NCBI RefSeq assembly: GCF_022549675.1
Contig: NZ_JAKZGR010000006.1
Coordinates: 218,576-282,575 of the forward strand
Length of the DNA stretch: 64,000 nt
From: Belliella kenyensis
GTDB taxonomy: Bacteria > Bacteroidota > Bacteroidia > Cytophagales > Cyclobacteriaceae
Direction: 5' to 3'
Shown: positions 34,231-44,166 of the stretch, piece after piece
How positions within the stretch are numbered: the first letter of the stretch is position 1
Layout: each line of letters starts with the position of its first letter
The notes under the pieces: generated by a model
What the model was told of the DNA's origin: nothing
Seen by the model: only the letters and a program-made list of their open reading frames with translations
The model's database searches: none
Position numbers and translations under genes: made by a program

Positions 34231-35568
34231 ATGTTTGATAATCTTAGTTTAAAATTAGATAAAGCTTTTAAGACCCTAAAGGGTACTGGGAAAATTACGG
34301 AGATCAACGTAGCTACTACGGTCAAGGAAATCAGAAGAGCTTTGATCGATGCTGACGTCAACTATAAAGTTGCAAAAGAAGTCACAGACACCATCAAGGA
34401 AGAAGCTCTTGGTAAGGATGTACTGATATCAGTATCACCGGGTCAATTGTTGGTCAAAATCACGCAGGATGAGTTGACCAAATTGATGGGAGGGACCAAA
34501 GTAGATGTCAACATCAAAGGAGATCCAGCAGTAGTTTTGATTTCTGGTTTGCAAGGATCAGGTAAGACGACTTTTTCGGGCAAGTTTGCTAGCTATCTTA
34601 AGAAACAAGGTCGTCAAGTATTGCTTGTGGCATGTGATATATATCGCCCCGCTGCGATAGACCAATTGAAGGTATTGGGAGAGCAGATAGGGGTAGAGGT
34701 GTATGCAGAGCCAGAGAATAAAAATGCACTTCAAATTGCTGACAATGCGATAGCTTATGCTAAGAAGACTGGTAAAAAGACTGTAATCGTCGATACAGCT
34801 GGTCGACTTGCAGTAGATGAGCAGATGATGAAAGAAATAGAGGCTTTGAAAAAGGCTCTAAATCCTTCAGAGACCCTGTTTGTGGTAGATTCCATGACTG
34901 GACAAGACGCTGTGAACACCGCAAAGACTTTCGATGAAAGATTGAATTTTGATGGAGTTGTATTGACTAAGTTAGATGGTGATACAAGAGGTGGTGCTGC
35001 AATCTCTATTCGTCACGTTGTCAACAAGCCAATTAAATTTATCTCCACAGGAGAAAAAATGGAGAATTTGGATGTTTTTCACCCAGATAGGATGGCACAG
35101 AGAATTCTCGGAATGGGTGATGTGATCTCATTGGTGGAGCGAGCACAGCAGACATTTGATGAAGATGAAGCCAAAAGAATCAACGCTAAAATCCGTAAAA
35201 ATCAGTTCAATTTCGATGATTTTCTCTCTCAACTTGAGCAGATCAAGAAGATGGGAAATATCAAAGATCTTATGGGGATGATTCCTGGTATGGGCAAAGC
35301 CATGAAGGGATTGGATATTGATGATGATTCATTCAAACCAATAGAAGCGATTATCAGAAGTATGACACCATATGAGCGTGAAAATCCCGATGTTATTGAT
35401 GGAAGCCGCAGAAAAAGATTGGCCAATGGAAGTGGTAGATCTATCACTGAAGTCAACAATCTTTTGAAGCAATTTGGAGATATGCGAAAGCTAATGAAGC
35501 AAATGAATAAAATGGGAGGGGCACAAAAGGCATTGGGTAACATCATGCCTAAGATGGGCAGAAGGTAA
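34231..35568 (+). CDS. ffh: Signal recognition particle GTPase Ffh (SRP54)
   Basis: This 445-residue protein targets nascent membrane proteins to the translocon together with SRP RNA and FtsY. It has the N-domain (1-90), the G-domain with GLQGSGKTTFSGKFA, DIYRPAAIDQL, DTAGRLAVDE and LTKLDGDTRGGAA, and a methionine-rich M-domain (about 325-445) ending in GNIMPKMGRR. The length is normal. Its own -7 box and a strong terminator show a monocistronic unit. Confidence 0.97.
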   Translation: MFDNLSLKLDKAFKTLKGTGKITEINVATTVKEIRRALIDADVNYKVAKEVTDTIKEEALGKDVLISVSPGQLLVKITQDELTKLMGGTKVDVNIKGDPAVVLISGLQGSGKTTFSGKFASYLKKQGRQVLLVACDIYRPAAIDQLKVLGEQIGVEVYAEPENKNALQIADNAIAYAKKTGKKTVIVDTAGRLAVDEQMMKEIEALKKALNPSETLFVVDSMTGQDAVNTAKTFDERLNFDGVVLTKLDGDTRGGAAISIRHVVNKPIKFISTGEKMENLDVFHPDRMAQRILGMGDVISLVERAQQTFDEDEAKRINAKIRKNQFNFDDFLSQLEQIKKMGNIKDLMGMIPGMGKAMKGLDIDDDSFKPIEAIIRSMTPYERENPDVIDGSRRKRLANGSGRSITEVNNLLKQFGDMRKLMKQMNKMGGAQKALGNIMPKMGRR

Positions 35569-35909
35569 GCTATTTAGCAATTTTCTTTTATAAGAAAAAA
35601 AGGCTGTTACGAAAAAGTAACAGCCTTTTTTGATGAATTTTTCAAACTAGAGATTATTTTACTTTTATCACAAATGTTTTCTAAAAAGTAAAATCCGAAA
35701 AAGTGATTTTCTACATTTACTCCAGAGTAAGTATTTATTCAAACAAAAGTAAACTACTGCATTAATATCCTTTAATATCTAATATCAATTAATATCTGAA
35801 TCTTGAAAACTCCCTAAGAAATTTTGTTTACTTGGATATTTGTGAATGTACATATCAAAAAATACAATTTATTTTAAGCTGAAGTAAAACACAGGCTTCA
35901 TCAACTTTC
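35569..35909. other. Intergenic region between convergent ffh and dprA
   Basis: The region holds a strong terminator, an 11-bp inverted repeat (ATTTTACTTTT at 35656-35666 with AAAAGTAAAAT at 35684-35694) and a run of TAATATC words (35762-35801). No gene is seen. Confidence 0.6.
35596..35631. terminator. Bidirectional terminator after ffh
   Basis: AAAAAAGGCTGTTAC (35596-35610) pairs perfectly with GTAACAGCCTTTTTT (35617-35631) around GAAAAA. Confidence 0.88.
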
Positions 35910-37025
35910 TTATCCCAATCCATACCTTTTGCCCGGTTTTGCTCTGATCAATCCTTCAAATTCTAAACTTAATAGTTTGGAGGCTAATTCTGAGATGTTT
36001 AGTTCAGTCTGAAGAGACAGTTGGTCTATATCGAGTTCTCCTTTTTCTTTTAATATATTCAGTATAAGTTGATCTTCTTTGGGCAGTTGTGACCAGGCCT
36101 TTTCTTTAGTGAATTTGCTTGTCTGTGGGTCTTCTTTTGACCAAGAGAGTGCCTCCTCTATATCAGATACCCCCGTGTAGATGCTTGCTTTCATTTTGCT
36201 GATCAATTTATTGCATCCTTCACTATGTGGAGATTGGAGGTTGCCAGGTACTGCAAACACTTCTTTGTTGTACCCATAAGCTATTTCAGCTGTGATCAAT
36301 GCACCTCCTTTGATGGCAGCTTCTACTACCACAATCGCATCAGATAGTCCAGCAATAAGCCGGTTTCTTTGAGGGAAGTTACTGGGGTGCATCGTAGATC
36401 CCGGCAAATACTCACTTGCTAGCCCGCCAGAATGACACATTTCTTTAGCAATACTGGCATGAGCAGATGGATAGATTTTGTCTACTGAAGACCCCATGAA
36501 AGCTATAGTAGGCAAATCAAGCTGAAGTGCTGCTCTATGAGCTTCGATATCTATACCATATGCTAGACCACTGATAATGGTAGGTTTATAGGGTGCTAGA
36601 TCTTCAATGATCTTTCTGGTGACTGATTTTCCATATTCTGTGCAAGTTCTAGTCCCCACTATTCCTACACTTCGAGTGGGATTGAGGTCGCATTTGCCTT
36701 TTTTGAACATTATAAGCGGAAAATCATCAATATTTTTTAACCTCAGAGGATAATCATCACTTGAGAAAGAAATGATTCCTATATCCTTTTTGATACATTG
36801 ACTAATGATTTGATCAGCTTTAGGAAGGTTGTCCTCAAACTGCTTTCTTATCTCAATGATAGACGAACTTATCCTACTGATCTTTGAAGCTTTTCCTTTT
36901 GTAATATCAAGAAAACCTTTAGCACTTCCTGCGTGCGCAAGAATGCTTCTAAATACAGCAGGGCCTATTTTTGGGACCAGACTTAATGCCAGTTCATACT
37001 TTAGATTTTCACTCGGGTTTGACAT
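35910..37025 (-). CDS. dprA: DNA processing protein DprA
   Basis: This 371-residue protein loads RecA onto incoming single-stranded DNA during natural transformation. The central Rossmann-like domain shows GIVGTRTCTEYG, SGLAYGIDIEAHRAAL, YLPGSTMHPSNFPQRNRLIAGLSDAIVVVEA and EVFAVPGNLQSPHSEGCNKLI. A helical SAM-like domain precedes it and a winged-helix C-terminus (about 305-371) follows. Its start overlaps the MerR-type gene by 17 bp, so both are on one transcript. Length is normal. Confidence 0.95.
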   Translation of the reverse strand: MSNPSENLKYELALSLVPKIGPAVFRSILAHAGSAKGFLDITKGKASKISRISSSIIEIRKQFEDNLPKADQIISQCIKKDIGIISFSSDDYPLRLKNIDDFPLIMFKKGKCDLNPTRSVGIVGTRTCTEYGKSVTRKIIEDLAPYKPTIISGLAYGIDIEAHRAALQLDLPTIAFMGSSVDKIYPSAHASIAKEMCHSGGLASEYLPGSTMHPSNFPQRNRLIAGLSDAIVVVEAAIKGGALITAEIAYGYNKEVFAVPGNLQSPHSEGCNKLISKMKASIYTGVSDIEEALSWSKEDPQTSKFTKEKAWSQLPKEDQLILNILKEKGELDIDQLSLQTELNISELASKLLSLEFEGLIRAKPGKRYGLG

Positions 37026-37359
37026 GCATGGTATCCCTGATATTTACTAAAAATTTCTTTATTTGATGTAGCTTGTCTATCATCTGCACTTTATCAAAAA
37101 CTTTCGATTGATCTTTTTTGATCGCTTCTTGTGCACCTTGTAAAGTAAACCCTTTTACTTTTACCAATTGATAGATGTACCTGATTTTTTCAATATCCTC
37201 TTTTGTAAATCTACGGTTGCCTTTTTTATCCTTTTTGGGGTTGATCATTTCAAACTCCCCTTCCCAATACCTGATCAATGAAGGAGCTACCTTAAAAATA
37301 GCAGCAACCTCACCTATTGAAAAATACTTTTTCTCTATATCTCTTTCTTTATAGGGCAC
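37009..37359 (-). CDS. MerR-family transcriptional regulator
   Basis: This 116-residue protein has a MerR-type winged helix (FSIGEVAAIFKVAPSLIRYWEGEF, then GNRRFTKEDIEKIRYIYQLVK) and a short coiled C-terminus. No metal-binding cysteines are present, so it is not a mercury or copper sensor. It starts with GTG at 37359: Bacteroidota relatives keep the opening MPYKE, which supports this start over any internal codon. The gene overlaps dprA and may control it or a neighbouring process; the target is unknown. Confidence 0.88.
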   Translation of the reverse strand: MPYKERDIEKKYFSIGEVAAIFKVAPSLIRYWEGEFEMINPKKDKKGNRRFTKEDIEKIRYIYQLVKVKGFTLQGAQEAIKKDQSKVFDKVQMIDKLHQIKKFLVNIRDTMHVKPE

Positions 37360-37598
37360 CGTATAGATATTTTTAAATTTTAAATAATTCTTATCCTATA
37401 AAAGCTTCTAAAAATCAACGCTTCTACAATGACTTTTATTGAATTTATATTTTCTTATGATCAAAATTAACATTTTTTTCTTTTTGAAGAAAAATTTTAC
37501 CGATTAAGGCCAATTTCATTTTTTTGTATTAGAAGATTAGATAAATGTCTCATAAAACCTTATATTTTCAATTAAAATAAAATAATCACGCTAAATCA

Positions 37599-40500
37599 AT
37601 GGCATTCTACAGGTATATAATTCTTATTTTAATGTTCCATTGTCTAGCGTTTACCCACTTTTGTAATGCTCAGATAAGTACTGTAGGTAAAGAGTTTTGG
37701 GTCGGATTTATGGAAAATCATGGATCTGGAAATGCTTTAGATATTGGAATGATAGTCATAACTGCCTCAGAAGATGCAGTGGGCGTCATTTCCTATTCAG
37801 GAAGGTCTGTCAATTTTAATATCCGCTCTGGTGAACAATTTATTCATCGTATAACGAATGTGGATATTTTGCATAGGACCTCTGGCGTAGTTGAGCAAAA
37901 AGGAGTTTTTATTCAATCTTCAGGTAAAATTTCTGTTTATGCTTTCAATGAGAGAATAAGAAGTGCAGATGGTACAGTAGTATTACCTGCAAATGCATTA
38001 GGCAAAGATTATATAATCACATCCTATTTTGAAGTAAGTGACACGAGAATCACAAATGTCAATTATCCGAACCTATTGGGGACTGTAATTGACAGCTATG
38101 AGTCTACCATGCTTGTTGTGGCAGTGGAAAACAATACGAGAGTAGAAATCATCCCAACAGCCAATACTACCTCAGGACAAATCCAAGGAGTACCTTTCGA
38201 GATTACCTTGAATTCGGGACAATCTTACCAGTTGAAAGCAAATCAAGACCTAACAGGAACACGAGTAAAAGTAATAGGGGCAAATGTAAATGACTGTAAA
38301 AATATTGCTGTTTTTGAAGGGAATAAATATACTTGTATAGGTAATTGTGGACTTGCAGGGGATCACCTATTTCAGCAATCTTACCCTATCAATACATGGG
38401 GGTCTGAGTTTCTTCATGTACCATTTACAGGAAGGACATCAGGAGAATTGCTGAAAATCATCGCGTCAGAGCCAAACACAGTGGTGACAATCAATGGAAA
38501 CGTAGCGGGAACAATAGGAACTGGTCAATTTATTGCAAGGAATTTCTCACATACAGAGACTGCAGCCATTACGGCAAACAAACCGATTTCTGTGACAAGT
38601 TTTGCTAAAAGTATGGATTGTAATCTCCCCGGGTTCAATTCGGGTATGGGAGACCCCTTCATGCTAACTTATAGCCCAAATCAGCAACTCTTACGTCAAG
38701 TTACTTTTAACGCCATAAATCTACCTGTTATTGCATCCCATTATGTAAATATCATTGTTGGGTCTGGCTCTGTAGGCAAGACTTTCTTGGATGGACAAGG
38801 TATCGGTGGTCAATTTACCGCTTTTCCAAACAATCCAAACTATTCCTATGCTCAAGTAAATATCAATCAAGGGGTTCATAACTTGGTGAACGAAGATGGC
38901 TTTATTGGATATGTATATGGCTTTGGAGAGATGGAGTCTTACGGCTATGCAGTAGGGGCGAGTTTGGACAATTTAAATTTTGCAGTGAGTGCAGATTATG
39001 GCTTTGAGGTCGAGGGGGAGCAAGTGGCATGTTTAGACTATGAGGGATTGTGGAAGATTGTTCCAGAAAATGAATTGTTTGAATATTTTGTCTGGGATTT
39101 TGGTGATGGTTCAGATCAAGTGGAAGGTCAAGAAGTAGCTCACACCTTTTTGAATGAGGGAGTATACGAAGTATTGATAATTGCTTCTTTGAGTCCTGAG
39201 AGTTGTGATGGTCAGGAAGAAATAAGGTTTGAAGTAAGGGTAGAGGGTTTTGAGGGTGAGATATCAGGACCTATCAGCGTATGTCCTGATATTGAGGAAA
39301 TTGAGTATGAGTTTCTGATAGAGAAAGAAATATCCAAAGTGGAGTGGGAAGTAGAAGGTGGAGAAATAATTGAAACTATTGACAACAAAGCGATTGTCAG
39401 GTGGGGTGCTGCAAATACAGCTGCTAAACTTTTTGCTAGAGCATATAACTTAGAAGGCTGTCCTGGAAATCAAATTGAATATGATGTAAGGATAAATAAT
39501 CAAATAGATTCAGGAACAGTTCTCGGTGAAGACGATATTTGTTTTGATGGGATTACTGCTCACACCTACACTGCATCAAATCCCCTTAATGGTAGAGGGT
39601 ATGAATGGTTTGCCACAAATGGAGAAATTATCGGATCAAATCTTGGACCTGAAGTACAGATCAATTGGATAGAAGAAAATTCTCAAGGATCTGTTTGGTA
39701 TAGAGAATATAGCTTAATCAATGATGATTGTGAGGGGATCTCAGAGGCCCTTGAAGTGAATGTAGGTCAATTATTTTTAGTAGGTGTAGAAGATATTGTT
39801 CATGTTACTTGCTATGGAGAGAGTTCTGGAGAAATTACCATTCAGATTCAAGGAGGTATAGGACCTTATCAATTGGAGTGGAATCATGATAGCAGTTTTA
39901 ATTCTACGTTGGCTACAGGATTGGCTGCTGGTATCTATGAGGTAAAAGTTACGGATCAAAGTGGGTGTGAAAGAATCATTAGAAATGTTGAAGTTACACA
40001 GCCTGATATATTGGAGGTTATGGATATTTCCCTCACTGAAACAAGTTGTTATGGAAGAAGTGATGGTGAAGCCATCCTCACTGTAATGGGAGGGAGTTTA
40101 CCTTATATCATAAACCACCCACATCAGATGCAGGAAGATAATGTTTTTGTCCTTAGGGACTTAGAAGGGAGGTTGTATGAGCTTGAAGTAGTGGATGCTG
40201 AGGGGTGTGTCTTGCCAGTAACTTTCACAATCGACTCTCCAGAACCTTTGGCTGTAGATGTGAGAGTAGAAAAATTTGCATGTCCAGGAGAATCCAATGG
40301 AATTCTTAGTGCGTTTCCTTTGGGTGGAGTGGGGCCATTTAGATACTTTTGGAGCTGGGATAATTCCCAAGGCGAGCAAATTTTTGATATCTCTAGAGGG
40401 GAGTATGAAGTCACTGTATACGATAGTAGAGATTGTATTGGATATGGTACAGGACAAATGATAGAATCGGATCCTATAGTAAGAATGCCAACTGGCTTTG

Positions 40501-40733
40501 ATCCAAGAGATGGAATACTAGAAGGGGTTTCTAATTGTGAGATATCATATGATCTTTTGATCTATAGCAGATGGGGAGAGTTGATCTACAAAAATAATAC
40601 TGGGTGGGATGGTCAGATCAATGGCAATGCGGCACCTATTGGATCATATACATTTGTATTGACTTATAATTATATCCTGAATGGGGAGGCCAAAACAGGA
40701 CAAACTGCTGGAAGCTTCATTTTGGTAAGATAG
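37599..40733 (+). CDS. Large secreted surface protein: IgGFc-binding domain, PKD, SprB-like repeats, gliding-type C-terminus
   Basis: This 1044-residue protein has a signal peptide (1-25, ending HFCNAQ). Residues 30-440 form an IgGFc-binding-like domain (GKEFWVGFMENHG, VVLPANALGKDYIITSY). A PKD domain follows (about 490-540, WDFGDGSDQVEGQEVAHTFLNEG). Three SprB-like repeats (about 730-955) start VTCYGESSGEI, TSCYGRSDGEA and FACPGESNGIL, each ending in a GxYEVxVxD-like strand. The end (YDLLIYSRWGELIYKNN...GWDGQ...YTFVLTYNY) is a CHU_C/gliding-associated C-terminal domain used for T9SS export (type B). It is probably a cell-surface adhesin. The usual FTPNGDG opening of CHU_C is replaced by TGFDPRDG. 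Confidence 0.88.
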   Translation: MAFYRYIILILMFHCLAFTHFCNAQISTVGKEFWVGFMENHGSGNALDIGMIVITASEDAVGVISYSGRSVNFNIRSGEQFIHRITNVDILHRTSGVVEQKGVFIQSSGKISVYAFNERIRSADGTVVLPANALGKDYIITSYFEVSDTRITNVNYPNLLGTVIDSYESTMLVVAVENNTRVEIIPTANTTSGQIQGVPFEITLNSGQSYQLKANQDLTGTRVKVIGANVNDCKNIAVFEGNKYTCIGNCGLAGDHLFQQSYPINTWGSEFLHVPFTGRTSGELLKIIASEPNTVVTINGNVAGTIGTGQFIARNFSHTETAAITANKPISVTSFAKSMDCNLPGFNSGMGDPFMLTYSPNQQLLRQVTFNAINLPVIASHYVNIIVGSGSVGKTFLDGQGIGGQFTAFPNNPNYSYAQVNINQGVHNLVNEDGFIGYVYGFGEMESYGYAVGASLDNLNFAVSADYGFEVEGEQVACLDYEGLWKIVPENELFEYFVWDFGDGSDQVEGQEVAHTFLNEGVYEVLIIASLSPESCDGQEEIRFEVRVEGFEGEISGPISVCPDIEEIEYEFLIEKEISKVEWEVEGGEIIETIDNKAIVRWGAANTAAKLFARAYNLEGCPGNQIEYDVRINNQIDSGTVLGEDDICFDGITAHTYTASNPLNGRGYEWFATNGEIIGSNLGPEVQINWIEENSQGSVWYREYSLINDDCEGISEALEVNVGQLFLVGVEDIVHVTCYGESSGEITIQIQGGIGPYQLEWNHDSSFNSTLATGLAAGIYEVKVTDQSGCERIIRNVEVTQPDILEVMDISLTETSCYGRSDGEAILTVMGGSLPYIINHPHQMQEDNVFVLRDLEGRLYELEVVDAEGCVLPVTFTIDSPEPLAVDVRVEKFACPGESNGILSAFPLGGVGPFRYFWSWDNSQGEQIFDISRGEYEVTVYDSRDCIGYGTGQMIESDPIVRMPTGFDPRDGILEGVSNCEISYDLLIYSRWGELIYKNNTGWDGQINGNAAPIGSYTFVLTYNYILNGEAKTGQTAGSFILVR

Positions 40734-40811
40734 TTTTTATAAATCCTTGTGAACTTATCTACAGATATTTTTAATATTGTATTCAATTACCTTTTAAACC
40801 AAAACATTCAA

Positions 40812-41828
40812 ATGAAGCAAATCTTAATCACCGGGGGTGCAGGCTACATTGGTTCTCACACAGCAGTGGCACTAGTAGAGTCTGGCTATACACCAATCAT
40901 CATTGACGATTTTTCGAATTCAGAAAAAAGTGCACTTGAAGGATTGAAAAAAATTTTGAACCTAGAAGTGAAAACATACATTGGTGATTGCAGTGACCAT
41001 GCATTAGTTGAAAAAATTTTTAGCGAAAACGAAATTTCTGGTGTAATACATTTTGCTGCAAGTAAAGCGGTAGGAGAAAGCACTCAAATTCCTTTGAAAT
41101 ATTATGCAAACAATATCGGCTCCTTGCTAGTGATGCTTGAAACGATGAGAAAGTTCGATGTAAAAAATATAGTCTTTTCTTCATCCTGTACAGTTTATGG
41201 TCAGCCAGATGAGTTGCCTGTATTGGAAAGTACACCTAGAAAGGATGCTGAAAGTCCTTATGGCAATACAAAAAAAATCTGTGAAGACATACTTCATGAT
41301 CATGTTAAAAGTAAGTCCGGTGCCAAGATCGTATCATTAAGGTATTTTAATCCTATTGGTGCACATCCCAGTTCAGAGATAGGCGAGTTACCTTTGGGAG
41401 TACCTGCTAACTTGATTCCTTTTGTGACTCAAACAGCAGCAGGTTTGAGAGAAAAATTAACAGTATTTGGGGATGATTACAACACCAAGGATGGTACATG
41501 CGTGAGAGATTATATACATGTTTTGGATTTAGCAGATGCTCACGTTAAATCTTTAGAATACCTAGATAATCAAGAAGACAATTTTATCGACACTTTCAAT
41601 GTGGGTACTGGAAATGGTAATACTGTACTCGAGGTAATACAGGCTTTTGAAAAGGTATCAGCAAGAAAACTCAAATATGAATTAGGACCAAGAAGACCGG
41701 GTGATATAGAAAAAGTGTGGGCAAATACTGATAAAGTCAATAAAGTACTAGGTTGGAATGCAAAATACAGCTTAGAAGAATCCCTCAGAGATTCATGGAA
41801 TTGGCAAAAGCGCCTTAGTAATTTATGA
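40812..41828 (+). CDS. galE: UDP-glucose 4-epimerase
   Basis: This 338-residue enzyme interconverts UDP-glucose and UDP-galactose using bound NAD. It has the Rossmann motif ITGGAGYIGSHTAV, the catalytic Ser in FSSSCTVYG, and YGNTKK with the Tyr-x3-Lys pair, plus RYFNPIGAHPSSEIGE. The start is set at ATG 40812, which gives the 338-residue length of well-studied GalE; an upstream GTG at 40749 would add 21 residues lacking in the family. It follows the surface-protein gene by 78 bp. The product feeds cell-surface glycan synthesis and galactose use. Confidence 0.96.
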   Translation: MKQILITGGAGYIGSHTAVALVESGYTPIIIDDFSNSEKSALEGLKKILNLEVKTYIGDCSDHALVEKIFSENEISGVIHFAASKAVGESTQIPLKYYANNIGSLLVMLETMRKFDVKNIVFSSSCTVYGQPDELPVLESTPRKDAESPYGNTKKICEDILHDHVKSKSGAKIVSLRYFNPIGAHPSSEIGELPLGVPANLIPFVTQTAAGLREKLTVFGDDYNTKDGTCVRDYIHVLDLADAHVKSLEYLDNQEDNFIDTFNVGTGNGNTVLEVIQAFEKVSARKLKYELGPRRPGDIEKVWANTDKVNKVLGWNAKYSLEESLRDSWNWQKRLSNL

Positions 41829-41945
41829 CAAAGAGGTTGAATCTATCAACTGATACTCTAATACGAGAATACATGTTGATAAGATTCTTTAATTATATTG
41901 TGTTGATATTCAAGAATTTAACTTGTTTAAGGATAAATACCTTAC

Positions 41946-43532
41946 ATGAAGAAAGAAATTAATTTACAACTCAGTCCGAAAGAAGCTTACGATGATGTTG
42001 TGTTTCAAGAAGTAGTAGCGAAAAAACTGGGTCTGAATCTTCGAGAACAGCAATTTGAAGCAAGACAAGTAAAAAGATCCATAGATGCTAGAGGTAGACA
42101 GGTTAAGGTGAATGTCTCGGTAGAGGCTTTTATTGATGAACCAGCTACCCCGCTTCTTCATACTTCCAAAGCGTATAAAGATGTAAGTCTTGCAGATCCT
42201 ATCATCATTGTTGGTGCAGGGCCTGCGGGTCTTTTTGCAGCTTTGAGAGCGATAGAACTGGGAGTGAAGCCCATCTTAATCGAAAGAGGGAAAGATGTAA
42301 GGTCAAGGAGAAGAGACCTTGCAGCTATCAACAAAGAACATATTGTCAACCCAGAATCAAATTATTGTTTTGGTGAAGGAGGAGCTGGAACATATTCAGA
42401 TGGAAAGCTTTATACTAGGTCAAAGAAGAGGGGTGATATTAGGAGAATCATGGAGATTTTTGTAGCTCATGGAGCTACAGAACAGATTTTGGTAGATGCA
42501 CACCCACATATTGGCACCAACAAGCTACCCAAAATAGTTACTGAACTAAGAGAATCTATCATTCAAGCAGGAGGTGAAGTCTTGTTTGATACCAAAGTGG
42601 TGGATTTTATTCTCGATAATAATGAAATGAAAGGTGTGATTACTCAGGATGGAGAGAAGATACATGGAGTAGGGGTGATACTTGCTACTGGACATTCTGC
42701 AAGAGATATATTTCAATTGCTACATCGAAAAAAGATATTGATTGAGTCAAAGCCTTTTGCACTTGGAGTTAGAATAGAGCACAGTCAAAATTTAATTGAT
42801 CAAATCCAATACAATTGCGAAATAGATAGGGGACCTTATTTACCTGCTTCGAGTTATGCTTTGGTTCATCAGACCTATTTTGAACAGAAGCAAAGAGGAG
42901 TCTTTTCTTTCTGTATGTGCCCAGGAGGATTTATAGTGCCAGCAGCTACTTCTCCAGGGGAATTGGTGGTGAACGGGATGAGTCCAAGTAGGAGAGATAG
43001 TCAGTTTGCAAACTCAGGAATTGTAGTTGCAGTTGAGTTAGAAGATTTACCATCTTATCAAAAATATGGTCCACTCGCAGCTATGGAATTTCAAGCAGAA
43101 ATAGAAAAGAAAGCTTGGTTATTGGGCGGTCAGTCTCAAGTTGCTCCCGCCCAGCGTATGGTCGATTTTGCCAATAGAAAAGTCAGTACTTCTCTGCTAG
43201 ATACTTCTTATCAGCCAGGATTGAAATCTATCAATATGCATGATGTATTGCCTCCATTTATCTCCAATCGACTTGCTGACGCATTCCAAGCTTTTGGAAA
43301 GAAAATGAAGGGCTACTATACCAATGAATCTCAGTTGATCGGTGTAGAAAGTAGAACTTCATCTCCGGTCAGAATTCCGAGAGTCAAAGAAACATATGAG
43401 CATCCTGTTATCAAGCGATTATATCCTTGTGCCGAGGGTGCAGGATATGCAGGAGGAATTGTCTCGGCTGCTATGGATGGAGAGCGATGTGCCGAGCATC
43501 TCATTGCGGCTTATGTAAGTAAGGAAATATGA
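41946..43532 (+). CDS. FAD-dependent dehydrogenase (COG2509-like flavoprotein)
   Basis: This 528-residue protein has an N-terminal basic domain (1-75) and a Rossmann FAD-binding motif IIVGAGPAGLFAALRAIELG (about residues 81-100). It then carries ESNYCFGEGGAGTYSDGKLYTR, a second dinucleotide region (GVILATGHSARDIF) and the C-terminal CAEGAGYAGGIVSAAMDG. These are hallmarks of the uncharacterised COG2509 flavoproteins. The redox substrate is unknown. It ends 22 bp before the FAH-family gene, so co-transcription is likely. Confidence 0.87.
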   Translation: MKKEINLQLSPKEAYDDVVFQEVVAKKLGLNLREQQFEARQVKRSIDARGRQVKVNVSVEAFIDEPATPLLHTSKAYKDVSLADPIIIVGAGPAGLFAALRAIELGVKPILIERGKDVRSRRRDLAAINKEHIVNPESNYCFGEGGAGTYSDGKLYTRSKKRGDIRRIMEIFVAHGATEQILVDAHPHIGTNKLPKIVTELRESIIQAGGEVLFDTKVVDFILDNNEMKGVITQDGEKIHGVGVILATGHSARDIFQLLHRKKILIESKPFALGVRIEHSQNLIDQIQYNCEIDRGPYLPASSYALVHQTYFEQKQRGVFSFCMCPGGFIVPAATSPGELVVNGMSPSRRDSQFANSGIVVAVELEDLPSYQKYGPLAAMEFQAEIEKKAWLLGGQSQVAPAQRMVDFANRKVSTSLLDTSYQPGLKSINMHDVLPPFISNRLADAFQAFGKKMKGYYTNESQLIGVESRTSSPVRIPRVKETYEHPVIKRLYPCAEGAGYAGGIVSAAMDGERCAEHLIAAYVSKEI

Positions 43533-43554
43533 ATAACTTAGAAAATTATTACAA

Positions 43555-44166
43555 ATGAAAATAATAGCAATAGGTAGGAACTATACAGAGCATATAGAGG
43601 AATTGAATAATGAGAGACCTTCCGAACCAGTGGTTTTTCTAAAGCCTGACACAGCAGTGTTGAAAAATAACATGCCTTTTTATCATCCTGATTTTTCAAA
43701 AAATATTCATCATGAGGTAGAATTGGTGTTAAAGATCAACAAAGAAGGTAAATATATCCAGCCTGAATTTGCTCATAGGTACTTTGATGAAATCGGAATA
43801 GGTATAGACTTTACGGCCAGAGATCTTCAAGACAAATGTAAAGCAAAAGGCTTACCATGGGAGATTGCAAAGGGATTTAATGGTTCTGCTCCTGTAGGGG
43901 AGTTTCTTCCAGTAGGTGAATTCAAAGCACTCAATGATATAAATTTCCACCTAAACATCAATGGGGAACTAAGACAAAAAGGAAGTACCAAGATGATGTT
44001 GTTCGATTTCTCGGTAATTATTGCTTATGTTTCACAATTTTTTACTTTAAAAAAGGGAGATCTTATATTTACTGGAACACCTTCAGGAGTAGGCAAAGTA
44101 TCCATTGGTGATAGACTTGAAGCATTTATTGAAGACAAAAAGCTATTGGATTTTGAAGTTAAATAA
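43555..44166 (+). CDS. Fumarylacetoacetate hydrolase family protein
   Basis: This 203-residue protein matches the short FAH-family type (YcgM/FAHD1-like), which acts as acylpyruvase or oxaloacetate decarboxylase. The active-site features are IGRNYTEHIEEL, HHEVELVLKI (metal-binding E-x-E) and GIDFTARDLQDKCKAKGLPWEIAKGF, then GDLIFTGTPSGVG. It works in the cytoplasm with a divalent metal. Its stop overlaps the start of the M23 peptidase gene by 14 bp. The exact substrate cannot be told. Confidence 0.9.
   Translation: MKIIAIGRNYTEHIEELNNERPSEPVVFLKPDTAVLKNNMPFYHPDFSKNIHHEVELVLKINKEGKYIQPEFAHRYFDEIGIGIDFTARDLQDKCKAKGLPWEIAKGFNGSAPVGEFLPVGEFKALNDINFHLNINGELRQKGSTKMMLFDFSVIIAYVSQFFTLKKGDLIFTGTPSGVGKVSIGDRLEAFIEDKKLLDFEVK

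Noticed and set aside
40749..40811. GTG start of galE
   Set aside because: It would add 21 residues in front of the Rossmann motif. ATG 40812 gives the known family length.
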